Below, piece after piece: positions 42,231 to 52,339 of a DNA stretch of 64,000 nucleotides. Under the pieces are notes generated by a model. The model did no database searches. It was not told the origin of the DNA and saw only the letters and a list, made by a program, of their open reading frames with translations. A program made the translations under genes and the position numbers. Location: positions 1 through 64,000 of the forward strand of contig NZ_JANHAW010000004.1 of NCBI RefSeq assembly GCF_024464595.1. Direction: 5' to 3'. How positions within the stretch are numbered: the stretch's first letter is position 1; every line of letters starts with the position of its first letter. This stretch comes from Halobellus litoreus. Lineage in GTDB: Archaea > Halobacteriota > Halobacteria > Halobacteriales > Haloferacaceae.

Positions 42231-42477
42231 TCAGTTCGCATCGTCGCTATCTCTGTGCGAGAAGGTCCGTCCACGTTCTCACTATTCATCTAATTCACCG
42301 GCTGACTCCTGGCCGAGCAGGCTTGCAAGCAGTCTTGGACCGGACTCTCGACCACCTACTCGTTCCTCAGGCAGTACTACCTAGACAGTGCCGCTACGGT
42401 GCTAAAATAAAAGTGGTGTTCGGTCTGCGACTTCAACTCCGACGGCTTCGAGACGGCCGCTCGTACGGGACGGAGTG

Positions 42478-42615
42478 TCAGACGCGGTGATTGAACAACT
42501 TCGCCCAGATGCGCTCAAACCAACCCTTTTCAGACGATGGAGAAACTCCAACCGGGAGGTAAAATTTCGATTCTGCTTCTCTGCCGGCACGATCGGCGCG
42601 ATTTCTCTGTGCCAT
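42478..42615 (-). CDS. Putative 45-residue protein
   Basis: MAQRNRADRAGREAESKFYL then PVGVSPSSEKGWFERIWAKL. Amphipathic C-terminal helix; no family. It sits alone in the 42385-42693 gap before the catabolic island. Confidence 0.35.
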   Translation of the reverse strand: MAQRNRADRAGREAESKFYLPVGVSPSSEKGWFERIWAKLFNHRV

Positions 42616-43012
42616 ACAATAAAATGATGGGTCAGAAACAGTATTGCTATTTAGCTTAATCGTATAATACCCTTATATCGGGGTCGAAAAACGGTGCCCC
42701 GATTCCCATCTATCGGGCCTCGAACGAGCAGAGTCGCCGCGCGTAGAGCGGCGAGAAAGGGGATACGCCTCAGCGATCGAGCGTGTAGATTGCCTCGTCG
42801 CCTTTCGGCCGCCGTTTCCCTAGTCGTCCCGGCGAACGTCAGTGGGGACATGATGATTCCGTGGATTCGCCACTCGCATCGCCGTCAGCAAATACGTATT
42901 CGGTCTCCGGGCCGTCTCCGTCCGGTGGAGAGCGTTTCTATACCTTCCGATCACTTGTTTCCGTATTGCTCCAGAGAAAAAGAAAATATTCTGGGAGATT
43001 CGCGCCTCGTGA

Positions 43013-43023
43013 ATGCTTTATGT
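43013..43023 (+). promoter_or_regulatory. TATA box of the first IclR gene
   Basis: GCTTTATGTTA lies 22-32 bases before the GTG at 43045, which fixes that codon as the start of a leaderless transcript. Confidence 0.5.
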
Positions 43024-43044
43024 TATTCCTGCAAACGTTCAGTT

Positions 43045-43803
43045 GTGCCTGTACACGGACGCGAACTGACGACGACCGCGACGTCGCTTCGGATCGTCGA
43101 CGCGATCAATCGGTTCGAGGGGGCTCGGATGAGCGAGATCGCCGAGGAACTGGGCCTAGCCAACAGTACCATCCACGCGCACCTGACGACGCTCCGCAAC
43201 CACGAACTCGTCGTCAAGGAGGGCAACGAATTCTACCTAGGCATCAAGTTCTTTCATCTCGGTGAACAAGCAAGGCACCGAAAACCCGAGTACGAGATCG
43301 TTCGACGGCACGCTCACGAACTGAGCAATCGCCTCAACGAGGAGGTCGCGTTCGCCATCACCGAGCACGGCCGATCTGTGATCATCTTCGACGAGAACAA
43401 CGACCCCGCGAAGGAGGGGTTCCAGGTGGGTCGGTACTTCCATATGCACAATTCCGCGAGCGGGAAGGCGATGCTCGCGGAGTTCTCCCGCGAGCGCGTC
43501 GAGGATGTGCTAGACCGATGGGGACTGCCCAAGGAGACTGAGAACACGATCCAGAGCGCCGAGGAACTCTACGAGGAACTGGAGCAGACCCGCGAGCGGG
43601 GCTACTCGCTCAACCGGCAGGAGGCGCTCGAAGGGCTGATGGCGGTGGGAATGGCGATCACGAACCCCGACAGGAGCGTCCTGGGCTCGGTCGACGTCTC
43701 CGGACCCCCGTACCGGCTCTCCGAAGACGAGATCGCCCCGGAGTTACGCGAGACGGTAACGCAGATCGAACGCGAAATCGCCTCCCGGTACGGAACCGAG
43801 TGA
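43045..43803 (+). CDS. IclR-family transcriptional regulator
   Basis: 252 residues from the GTG at 43045, the usual IclR length. N-terminal winged helix (ATSLRIVDAINRFEGARMSE, LGLANSTIHAHLTTLRNHEL), then the GAF-like effector domain with GYSLNRQEALEGLMAVGMAI. IclR proteins sense small metabolites and control catabolic operons. It marks the left edge of the island; possible targets are the creatininase and deaminase genes. Confidence 0.9.
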   Translation: MPVHGRELTTTATSLRIVDAINRFEGARMSEIAEELGLANSTIHAHLTTLRNHELVVKEGNEFYLGIKFFHLGEQARHRKPEYEIVRRHAHELSNRLNEEVAFAITEHGRSVIIFDENNDPAKEGFQVGRYFHMHNSASGKAMLAEFSRERVEDVLDRWGLPKETENTIQSAEELYEELEQTRERGYSLNRQEALEGLMAVGMAITNPDRSVLGSVDVSGPPYRLSEDEIAPELRETVTQIEREIASRYGTE

Positions 43804-43957
43804 ACCGCTCGCATCTACACCGTCCGGCTTGTGGGTCTCGAAACCAGATCGATCCCTCGTCGCTGACGGTAGGTATCTGCCTCTTGAACTAGCTCTCGGT
43901 GTTGGCCGGCGTTGAGACGCTGGAGCGGCGGCGCTTCCCCTCGACAGTCCCGTACTC

Positions 43958-44626
43958 CTAATTGTCGTCAGGGCCGAGCAGTAGCTCACCGAACGCTTGG
44001 GCCGTCGGGAGTTCCCAGCCGCGATTGACCGCGGTCAATCGCGTTCCGACGGTGACCGTGGCACACAAAGCCGCAGCGGCGCCATCGGTCGCAAGCGCGC
44101 TCGTTACGATCCTGTAGGTAACACCGCCCAACACCGCGCAACTCGCGTAGAAGTCGGTCACCAGAATGAACGGATACCGGTCGAGCAGGAGATCCGCGAA
44201 CGCCCCGCCGCCTGCCGCGTTGATCGTCGCGATCGCGATCACACCGAAACTCGAGGTTCCGGCTTCGGTCGCCACGATCGCGCCGGTCGTCGCGAAGGCA
44301 CCGAGTCCCACGGCGTCGGCGAGCATCGTGACCGGATGATCGTCCGGGGAATCGAGAACGACGTTCAACCCGACCGCGAGGACGACTCCCAGCATTCCGA
44401 GACTCACCTCGCTCAGTGAACTCAACGTTAGTGGAACCCGATTCACGAGCAGGTCGCGCGTCGTCCCACCGACGAATGCAGTTGCGAGACCGACGACAGC
44501 CACCCCGAACAGGTCGAACTGCTCGCGTATCGCCTTTGCCGACCCGACGAGAGCGAACGCGATCAGTCCGATCGTATTCATAACCGCGAACGGCTCGGCT
44601 AGGAGCACTCCCACGACTTCTTGCAC
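43958..44626 (-). CDS. TRIC/UPF0126 family cation channel-like protein
   Basis: 222 residues, seven hydrophobic helices in two repeats. ATAFVGGTTRDLLVNRVPLT and NAAGGGAFADLLLDRYPFIL are the paired GG-containing motifs of the family. Members form trimeric K+ channels in archaea and bacteria; in other operons they have been linked to glycine or osmotic balance. Stands alone between an IclR and an HTH_10 gene. Confidence 0.85.
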   Translation of the reverse strand: MQEVVGVLLAEPFAVMNTIGLIAFALVGSAKAIREQFDLFGVAVVGLATAFVGGTTRDLLVNRVPLTLSSLSEVSLGMLGVVLAVGLNVVLDSPDDHPVTMLADAVGLGAFATTGAIVATEAGTSSFGVIAIATINAAGGGAFADLLLDRYPFILVTDFYASCAVLGGVTYRIVTSALATDGAAAALCATVTVGTRLTAVNRGWELPTAQAFGELLLGPDDN

Positions 44627-44822
44627 TGATACGTACCTACAATACTCGCTCTATTCAACGCTGCGGTTGATCTACTCTCACCTGACCGTGCGTACACTCG
44701 CAGTTCTGTGGGAGCTCGAAGTGAGCCGTTCAACTGATTCGCCGCTCGATCCACCATCTCGCGTGAGGGAACTGAGACAGAGACGGACTGTAGGGATTGG
44801 ATCTATCGGCGTCGAAACCCCG

Positions 44823-45494
44823 TTACTCGTCGCTGACCGACCTGATCAACGCGTCGATGTCCGACAGTTCAATGAGCTTTTTCATGCCTCTCCGAAGGCG
44901 TCCACTCGCGGCAGATGTCGATATATCGAGTTCCTCTGCAATTTCCTCGAGCGTCATCTCGCGCGGTTTGTCGAAATACCCGTCCCTGTAGGCTATCGCC
45001 AGTAGTTCCTGCTGTTTTTCCGTGAGTCCGTTGTGTTTGCTCTCGCCGTAGTTAGACACCTGTTGGATCGCGAAAATCTCGAACGCAAACGACTTTTGGT
45101 CCGCGAAATTCCAGATCTTCTGCAGGGATTTCTGATCCGGGAGTTGCCACCGTTCGATCCACCCGTCGCCGTGTCGGTACGCATTCAATGCAAACCCGTT
45201 CTCCTCAGTGACTACCGATCCGAGTAACAGCGTATCGGGAGTGAATTCGATACGGTAGACGGGCTGGTTTTCGTAACTCGGCACCCATTGGGCGGTTGCG
45301 ACAGTGTGATCGGATTCGACACTCTCCTCGAATCTTTGAGTACTACCCGTATCGACGACAAAATAGTGCATATTATGCGTTGGGTCCGTGCTTACCTCCT
45401 GAAGGGCTCGAATCTTGGCGTGCGGTAGCGATTCGATCACGTGGGCCAACGCCATCCGCGGATGAGAAAAATAGACTCTTGTTATAATCGGCAT
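44823..45494 (-). CDS. HTH_10 (bacterio-opsin activator type) regulator
   Basis: 223 residues. N-terminal activator-like domain (MPIITRVYFSHPRMALAHVI), C-terminal HTH_10 (GLTEKQQELLAIAYRDGYFD, EELDISTSAASGRLRRGMKK). Related to the gene at 41064. Divergent from the deaminase pseudogene across a 196-base gap, so it may once have controlled it. Confidence 0.87.
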   Translation of the reverse strand: MPIITRVYFSHPRMALAHVIESLPHAKIRALQEVSTDPTHNMHYFVVDTGSTQRFEESVESDHTVATAQWVPSYENQPVYRIEFTPDTLLLGSVVTEENGFALNAYRHGDGWIERWQLPDQKSLQKIWNFADQKSFAFEIFAIQQVSNYGESKHNGLTEKQQELLAIAYRDGYFDKPREMTLEEIAEELDISTSAASGRLRRGMKKLIELSDIDALIRSVSDE

Positions 45495-45690
45495 ATCCGA
45501 TCTTAGCGGGGCGCATACATCAATATTACTCCATCAGACCCGACCTGATTCGCTCGGAGTTACCGGCACATACTCGTTTCATCACTCTGACCTGGTGACC
45601 ACAGCGAGGGCAGGTCAGCCGTTCTGTACGTGGTGCGGCGACGGGGGTCGACCACCCAAACATTATATGAACACCACGGTATGGCGAACT

Positions 45691-46565
45691 ATGGGTAGCT
45701 TCACCATACTGAACGCCACCACCGTGGCGGATCGCCGTGTAGATATCCGGATACGAGACGGGGTGATCAGCGACGTCTCCGAAGCCAGGACCGTTTCCGA
45801 TCGCTCTGCGGATGAGCAAGGCGTTTTCGATGCAAACGGGCGATTAGTTACCCCTTCGCTGACCGAACCGCACATTCACCTCGATTACGCTCTTGCGGCA
45901 GGGGCCCCTCGTTGGAACGAGGCAGGGACCCTTTCGGAGGGTATCGACATTTGGGCCGAATACAAGCGAGATCTGACCAAGGACGACGTCAAAAGGCGGG
46001 CTCGACGAACGATACAGTGGTTAGTCGCTAACGGCGTCACGAGGGTACGGACCCACGCAGATGCGACTGAGAGCACTCTCTCGACGGTCGAGGCACTCGT
46101 CGAGTTGCGTCGGGAACTCCGGGATTTCATCGACATCGAAGTCGTCGCGTTTCCACAGGACGGCATCTACACCGCGGACGGAAACGGGGTGGCGCTCCGG
46201 GAGGCGGTCGAAATGGATGTCGACGTCGTCGATGCGATTCCCCACGCCGAGCCGACCTGCTCGACGCCGCATACGTGTTGATCCACCACGCGCAGATGAG
46301 CGGGTACGACGATGTCCAAACGATATGGAATATGCTAACGGTGGCGAATTCGAGCATCTTCGGCGCAACAAACTACGGGCTCGAATCGGGAGACGAAGGG
46401 TCTCTCGTCGTGTACGACAGTTTCAGCGCCTTCGATACGTTACGGACGCGACCTCCCCGTCGGTTAGTCTTGAAAGAGGGGATCCCGGTTGCACGGACCC
46501 AACCGAGTGAAACGACGGTGCAGTTCGGCGAAAACAGTACCGATATTGACTTCCACCGATCCTAG
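45691..46565 (+). pseudogene. Cytosine deaminase-type amidohydrolase with an internal deletion
   Basis: A TATA-like ATTATATGA 25 bases upstream fixes the start at MGSFTILNATTVADRRVDIR. The N-terminal half is intact, with the HxH metal motif in TEPHIHLDYALAAGAPRWNE, up to VDAIPHAEPT. There the frame jumps to LLDAAYVLIHHAQMSGYDDV and continues to a normal end at 46565. Roughly 130 residues, including the later His and Asp metal ligands, are missing, so it is inactive. In relatives this enzyme deaminates cytosine or creatinine. Confidence 0.75.
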
Positions 46566-46711
46566 CCCGCCCGTTTCGTACACCGTTCGGGGACGAAGAC
46601 CGTACTCGTGTCGAGCACCTCGAGCGGGGGACCGAAACCCGGAACGATTCGTCGCAGCGCAGTCCGATCGTCACATCAGAATTTATTAGAAAGAACGACA
46701 CACTCTACCGT

Positions 46712-47482
46712 GTGACCACTGGACACTTAGCCGTTCGTATGAGCGAAATGACGTGGAAGGAGTACGACCAAAGGGTCGAGCGCGTTCCCGTTTTCATCCC
46801 GGTTGGGAGTACCGAACAACACGGTCCCGGACTGCCGATGAACGTCGATTTCGTCATCCCGACTGAATTCTCCGAGCGGACGGCCGAGCGTGTGGACGGC
46901 ATCGTCGCGCCGACGATTCACTACGGTGCGAAGTCTCAGCCCGGAAGCGGCGGCGGTTCCGAGTTCGTCGGGACAACGAGCGTTCACGGGGGGACCCTCC
47001 GCCGGCAGATCCAAGACGTCATTGGTGATCTCGAACGCGACGGCGCGATGAAAATCGTCTTTTTCAACGGACACTACGAGAACGAATACCCGATCCGAGA
47101 GGCTATCGACCGCCACATCGAAGACGGCACGCGGGCCACATTCATTATCGCAAGCTGGTGGGATCTGCTGTCGCCGTCGCTCCGAGACGAGATCTTCGAA
47201 GAGATTCCCGGTGGATTCCCCGGTTGGGAGAAAGAACACGCCGGCGTCATCGAGACGGCGCTGATGCGTCACTTCCGACCGGAACTGGTGAGAGAAGACG
47301 AAATCGTGGACGACGAGGCGGACAGGACCCCCTCGCACATCGTCAAACCGGCACCGAGGGAGACGGTCTCGGACAGCGGCGTCTTCTACCGAGCCACGTA
47401 CGGGACCGCCGACGTCGGTCGGCGGGTCGTCGACGACGTCACCGACACCCTCGTCAGCGCGATCGAGAAGGAATTTGCGTAG
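46712..47482 (+). CDS. Creatininase-family amidohydrolase
   Basis: 256 residues from a GTG at 46712, about 25 bases after AATTTATTAG; an ATG at 46739 is an alternative. Metal ligands: Glu and His in VGSTEQHGPGLPMNVD (about 32-46), a later GHYENEYP, and Glu in WEKEHAGVIETALM (about 175). The family includes creatinine amidohydrolase, and enzymes opening other cyclic amides. With hydantoinase subunits in the same island, a role in ring opening of a cyclic nitrogen compound is likely. Confidence 0.87.
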   Translation: MTTGHLAVRMSEMTWKEYDQRVERVPVFIPVGSTEQHGPGLPMNVDFVIPTEFSERTAERVDGIVAPTIHYGAKSQPGSGGGSEFVGTTSVHGGTLRRQIQDVIGDLERDGAMKIVFFNGHYENEYPIREAIDRHIEDGTRATFIIASWWDLLSPSLRDEIFEEIPGGFPGWEKEHAGVIETALMRHFRPELVREDEIVDDEADRTPSHIVKPAPRETVSDSGVFYRATYGTADVGRRVVDDVTDTLVSAIEKEFA

Positions 47483-47919
47483 TTGCTGCCGGCCGTACGC
47501 CCGCGAGACAGCTCGCGGCACCAAAGTGTTGATTTACCGACCCACCGAGGATCTTTACGGCGTTCGACGGTATCAGGGTCACTCGGACGCTTCTGCAACG
47601 CTTTTCACACGATTCGTTGAGACCGAGAGAAACCGAAACTTGATCGTGTCGTTCAGACGGATCACTGTCACAGGTACAATCACCCACGCTCACCACGCCG
47701 TCGGGGATCCGGTGGAACCGTGACGTACGGGATGACGCACAGTGAGTAGTGCAGACGTTCGTCCATTCCCAACCGTGGGACCCAGTCGCTCTGAGGGGTC
47801 GGGGCCCGTCCTATCCGAGACCGGATACACGTACCCTCTCCATTTGCTCGTTTTCGCCAATTACCGGTGCTCGCCGTGGGGTGCCAGCAAGCACCGGCAC
47901 ACAGCGAGAACAAACACTA
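47483..47919. other. Gene-free stretch
   Basis: Frames here are short and lack family resemblance. Possible remnant of the region that once joined the creatininase and symporter genes. No IS ends recognised. Confidence 0.35.
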
Positions 47920-48564
47920 TCAGTCGTCCGCTGGATCCACTTGCGGAGAGGGATCCCGTGCAGTTTCCCGCATCTCGTAGACGAACTCTTGCACGCGGTC
48001 TTCAGACGGGGACGGAGTTGCGAGACTGACGACGACCAGGCCGATCGTCGTACTCAATCCGCCCCAGAAACCGAGCCACACCTGGAGCGGATTTTGACCG
48101 ATCCAGATGAGGTACGACAGAGTACCCAGACCGGCGATTAGCCCGGCGATGACCCCATATTTGTTCGCGCGGGCCCATCAGAACATCGCAATGGCGACCG
48201 GAAGCAGTATGAAGTATCCCGGGAAGGCGAATTCGAGCAGGAACGTGAAGAACTCACCGAGCGGTCGCGTCGCAAACAGGAGTGCGGCGAACGCGATGAA
48301 TCCGGACGTGATCTTCGAATACTTCGACAACTGTTTTTCGGGCATATCGCCCTGTATGAGCACCTGAGAGATGTCGCGCGAGATGCTGGACCCGAGCATC
48401 AGGATGATCAAGTCGGCGGTCGACATCGCAGCGGCGACCGCTGCCGGCATCATAATCCCTAGGAAGGACCCCGGCATATCTTGAATGAATCGAAGAATGA
48501 CCGTATCAGCACTCGAACCTTCGAGTCCGGGAAGTATGAGAATTTCTGCCAATCCGCTCGTCTT
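47920..48564 (-). pseudogene. Sodium:solute symporter, truncated with a nonsense codon
   Basis: Starts abruptly at about GLAEILILPGLEGSSADTVI; the first 300 or so residues are missing. PAAVAAAMSTADLIILMLGS is the conserved SSS motif. LEFAFPGYFILLPVAIAMF is followed by an in-frame TGA (48178-48180), then WARANKYGVIAGLIAGLG to a normal acidic C-terminus at 47920. An urea/proline-type symporter that has decayed in two ways. Confidence 0.75.
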
Positions 48565-48603
48565 GTTCGGCCCGCGACATTCGTCCTCCGGAGGTCGTCC
48601 TGC

Positions 48604-48810
48604 GTATTCCCCGCGACAGCGTTTGGAATAGTATAACAAATTGTGGCTACCAGGACTAACGCCGTCCGTGAAATCGGCTTTCGTTACAATACTAAGAGTG
48701 TAATATTTGTTTGTGAAGGGGGACACTGATACGCCGCTATTTACTCTCTATTCGCGCTCTCCGGTATTCCCCGTCGCCGGTCACGTATGTTTGGAATAAA
48801 CTAACAAATT
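48604..48810. repeat. Imperfect direct repeat upstream of the second IclR gene
   Basis: GTATTCCCCG...TTTGGAATAGTATAACAAATT (48604-48642) and GTATTCCCCG...TTTGGAATAAACTAACAAATT (48773-48810). The spacing is about 168 bases. A duplicated promoter or operator, or the scar of an insertion. Confidence 0.5.
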
Positions 48811-48966
48811 CACGTTTTTTCGCCGTTCAACCTGTCCTATATGCTGCTCTACCACCGACATCGTGAAAGAATACACAAATCCGAGTCGGTAAATTGGACT
48901 TCTATCGACCTTTTTCGATGAAGAGACAGAAAATTTTAAGTATTTTTGATTGGTATGTGTTTGCAA

Positions 48967-49764
48967 ATGACTAACCAACACTCCCCTCGAATGATGACGA
49001 CCGTCGCGACGAGTTGGAAGATAATCCGCACGCTCGAGGAGCTACAGGGGGCCGGCGTTACGGAGCTCGCGGACCACTTGGATATGCCGAAAGGGACGGT
49101 TTACACTCACCTGGCGACGTTGAAAGAACAAAAATACGTAGTCAAGCGGGACGGGAAATACCATCTCGGCTTACATTTCCTCAATCTCGGCGAGTTCGTC
49201 AAAAAGCACAGCGTCCTTTTCAAGGCGGGGCGGTCAGAAGTCGAGCGATTGGCTGAAGAGACCGACGAATACGTTCATTTGGTCACCGAGGAACACGGCG
49301 ATCTCATCTATTTGCACGAAGCTCGGGGGCAGAACGCCGTGGGAAAGAATTATTTCGAGAAAAAATTAGAGAAACCGGGATACTTACACAGTTCAGCGTA
49401 CGGGAAGGCTATGCTGGCATTTCTGCCGGAGGATCGCGTAGAAGAAATCGTCACGGAATCGGGACTCCCACAGCGAACCGAGAAAACGATCACCTCCCGT
49501 GATGCGCTCTTCGACGAGTTGGAATCGATTCGCGAACAGGGATACGCTCTGAACGACGAGGAGGAGATATTCGGTACGCGGGCGGTCGGCGCCCCGATTC
49601 TGGACAAAAATGAGACCGTGCTCGGGGCCGTCAGTATTACCAAGCCGACGAGTAGGATGCAGGGTGATGACTTTTACGAGGCGGTTCCGAATCTCGTCAC
49701 CAGCGCGGCGAACGTCATCGAAGTCAATATTCAGACGATGCGGAACGAAGATATCGGACGCTGA
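48967..49764 (+). CDS. IclR-family transcriptional regulator
   Basis: 265 residues from the ATG at 48967 (MTNQHSPRMMTTVATSWKII), with TATA-like TTTTAAGTATTT about 30 bases upstream. Winged helix ELADHLDMPKGTVYTHLATL and effector domain with GYALNDEEEIFGTRAVGAPI. Convergent with the ABC ATPase genes. Probably regulates the transporter and hydantoinase genes. Confidence 0.9.
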   Translation: MTNQHSPRMMTTVATSWKIIRTLEELQGAGVTELADHLDMPKGTVYTHLATLKEQKYVVKRDGKYHLGLHFLNLGEFVKKHSVLFKAGRSEVERLAEETDEYVHLVTEEHGDLIYLHEARGQNAVGKNYFEKKLEKPGYLHSSAYGKAMLAFLPEDRVEEIVTESGLPQRTEKTITSRDALFDELESIREQGYALNDEEEIFGTRAVGAPILDKNETVLGAVSITKPTSRMQGDDFYEAVPNLVTSAANVIEVNIQTMRNEDIGR

Positions 49765-49810
49765 TAACGGAGAACGACCGACTTCTGTGTGATACCACTC
49801 TCACTGCCGG

Positions 49811-51001
49811 TTAGCTCCCGAGGATGTCCTTCTGGAGATCGATCCCATCGACGATGCTCGTCCGTTCGAGAAGGATCGTGTGTTCCGGTTTCCAACTCAC
49901 CTGTACGTCTCCCTCCGGTACGTCGGCCAACTCCCACGACTTGAGACTGATCTCCTTCGCGGCGTTCTCCGCTCGAACCTCCAACAACACCTGCGTACTC
50001 GATCCGGGATTCCAGATGACGTCTTTCACCCTGCACTCGAGGGTGTTCGCGTACTCGTCGGACAGGCTTATGTGCTGGGGCCGAACGGAAAACGACATCT
50101 CGGACCCCAGAAGCTCACTGACCGACGAGTGGAGATTGTCGGGCAAGGCTTTGAAGGAGCCGAGCTCGGTAGCGATCGTTACGCTGCCGTCGGGGTGCTC
50201 TTGGTCGAGCGTCCCAGTAACCGTGTTCGAGTCGCCCACGAACGCCGATACGAAAGCGGTGTTCGGTGAGTTGTAGATCTCCGCGACCGACCCCGACTGC
50301 TCGACCTGTCCGTCGTTCATCACGATGATTTGATCCGCGAGCCTCATCGCCTGCGTCTGGTCGTGTGTGACGTACACGAAGGTGGTGTCGAATTCCCTGT
50401 GGACGCGGAGTAGTTCACGCTCCATCCGCTTTTGGAGCTTGTAGTCCATATCCCCCAGCGGCTCGTCTAGGAGTAGCAATTTCGGTTCGAGGACGAGACT
50501 CCGTGCGAGCGCTACCCGTTGTTTTTGTCCGGCAGAGAGTTCCTCCGGGTCGCGATCCGCGAGACCCTCCAACTGCATCATCTCCAGAAGGCGCTCCGTC
50601 CGCCGTCGTCGCTCCTGGTCGTCGACCCCCAGTTGCTTCAATCCGTATTCGATGTTCTCGGTCACGGAGAGGTGCGGAAAGAGCTGAAAGTCCTGGAAGA
50701 CTAGACCGATGTCTCTGTCGTGGGTGGGTTGATCGGTAATCTCTAGGCCGTCGAGACTGACCGTCCCGGCGGTCACGTCGAGATTCCCGACGAGGGAGTG
50801 AAGCGTCGTCGACTTTCCGCAACCGCTCGGGCCGATGATCACGCAGAAATCACCGGCGTCGACGGCGAAGTCGATGTCGTCGACCGCGAGCGTTCCATCG
50901 GGGTATATCTTCGTGAGTCCAGATACGTCCAGCATCGTTCTGCTGGACTCGAGCTGTTCGGGCTGTTCCGATTGTATCCGTGGATCGTTCGTTTCACTCA
51001 T
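49811..51001 (-). CDS. ABC transporter ATP-binding protein (polyamine/iron-type), second of pair
   Basis: 396 residues. Walker A VIIGPSGCGKSTTLHSLVG (about 54-72), Q-loop LVFQDFQLFPH, signature ELSAGQKQRVALARSL (about 156), Walker B LLLDEPLGDMD, H-loop VTHDQTQAMRLAD, and a C-terminal TOBE domain. Overlaps the first ATPase gene by four bases. It closely resembles its neighbour, so the importer may use a heterodimer of ATPases. Confidence 0.9.
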   Translation of the reverse strand: MSETNDPRIQSEQPEQLESSRTMLDVSGLTKIYPDGTLAVDDIDFAVDAGDFCVIIGPSGCGKSTTLHSLVGNLDVTAGTVSLDGLEITDQPTHDRDIGLVFQDFQLFPHLSVTENIEYGLKQLGVDDQERRRRTERLLEMMQLEGLADRDPEELSAGQKQRVALARSLVLEPKLLLLDEPLGDMDYKLQKRMERELLRVHREFDTTFVYVTHDQTQAMRLADQIIVMNDGQVEQSGSVAEIYNSPNTAFVSAFVGDSNTVTGTLDQEHPDGSVTIATELGSFKALPDNLHSSVSELLGSEMSFSVRPQHISLSDEYANTLECRVKDVIWNPGSSTQVLLEVRAENAAKEISLKSWELADVPEGDVQVSWKPEHTILLERTSIVDGIDLQKDILGS

Positions 51002-52140
51002 TGTTCTGCCTCCAAGAGATCGCTAACTTTCATATCGCCGGTGACGCTCATCTCTTCGAAGAACTGCGCCGCACTCGCATCGAAGCCGATTTCCGTCTCG
51101 TTGCTGTTCTCGGCATCGTCCGGTCTGCCGGGCTTTACCACCTGGAGTTCGTTGTCGTACCCGGGCACGGAGACTGAATACTCCATCACTTCCCCGGTGT
51201 AGGTCCTCCCCTTGAGCACGACACCCACGTTGTTTCGGCAGTTTGCCGCGCCGTCACCGATGACGATATCTTCGGGACGGACCAGTACTGCACCCTCAGA
51301 GCCCTCCGCGAGCCGTTCGCCGGTATCCGAAACGGCGAGTTCGCCTACTGGTGTTTCGACGACAATCTCCGAATCGGTCGTCCGAACGACGTCGCCCACC
51401 AAGAGATTGGAATCCCCGACGAAGCGGCCGACGAACGCGTTTGCCGGGTTCGTATACACTTCTTCGGGCGTCCCGACCTGTTCGATTACCCCGTCGTTCA
51501 TCACGATCAGCCTGTCAGCGAGTTTCAGCGCTTGGTCCTGGTTGTGTGTCACGTACAGGAACGTGCTCTCTAACTCGTTGTGGAGCCTCCTCATCTCGAT
51601 CTCCATTCGTTTTTGAAGCTTGTAATCCAGATCCGCCAACGGATCGTCGAATAACGTGATATCACAGTCGCGAACCAGCTGGCGTGCCAGTTCGACGCGC
51701 TGTTGTTGCCCCCCGCTCAGTTCGTCCGGATAACTCGATTTGGTGTGGGAGATAGCGAGGAGGTCGAGCATCTCGTCGATCCGGTCTTCGATCTGTTCCT
51801 CCGGCGGCGCGTCGGACTGTTGTCTGAGACCGAATCCGATGTTCTCCGCTACCGTCTTGTGTGGAAAGAGAGTCTCCTCGAACTCCTGAAACACGAGACC
51901 GACGTCCCTGTCACGGCTCGGCACCGATTCCGTGTTCCGTCCTCGGAGGTGAATCTCTCCCGTGTCCGGATCGGCGATCCCGGCTATGCACTTCAACAGC
52001 GTGCTCTTTCCACAGCCGCTGGGTCCGATGACGACACAGAACTCCCCGTCGGTAACTGAGAGGTCGATACGGTCCAAGACGAGTTCGTCGGCGAACTTCT
52101 TGCTCAATGAACTGATGCTGATCGCTGGCTGGGCCGACAT
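50998..52140 (-). CDS. ABC transporter ATP-binding protein, first of pair
   Basis: 380 residues from the ATG at 52140, about 25 bases after ATTTTATAT. Walker A VVIGPSGCGKSTLLKCIAG, Q-loop LVFQEFEETLFPH, signature ELSGGQQQRVELARQL, Walker B ITLFDDPLADLDY (Asp-Asp instead of the usual Asp-Glu, removing the catalytic Glu), H-loop VTHNQDQALKLAD, TOBE domain. The Asp in place of Glu suggests one site of the dimer is weak. Divergent from the binding-protein gene. Confidence 0.9.
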   Translation of the reverse strand: MSAQPAISISSLSKKFADELVLDRIDLSVTDGEFCVVIGPSGCGKSTLLKCIAGIADPDTGEIHLRGRNTESVPSRDRDVGLVFQEFEETLFPHKTVAENIGFGLRQQSDAPPEEQIEDRIDEMLDLLAISHTKSSYPDELSGGQQQRVELARQLVRDCDITLFDDPLADLDYKLQKRMEIEMRRLHNELESTFLYVTHNQDQALKLADRLIVMNDGVIEQVGTPEEVYTNPANAFVGRFVGDSNLLVGDVVRTTDSEIVVETPVGELAVSDTGERLAEGSEGAVLVRPEDIVIGDGAANCRNNVGVVLKGRTYTGEVMEYSVSVPGYDNELQVVKPGRPDDAENSNETEIGFDASAAQFFEEMSVTGDMKVSDLLEAEQ

Positions 52141-52339
52141 ACGTTCACGTTCGACATTCCAATATAAAATTGTTCCCAATAATATATTAAATCATACTAT
52201 TTTAATATTATATGCGGTGGGTGACTTCTGACCCCGATCCGCTGGGAAATCGGACGTACTCTTCTTTCGTGTATAAGGTCTGCATATGAAAAAATACACT
52301 ACATTTATATATTTCCGTGAAGCTTTGTTAGTAGAAGCC

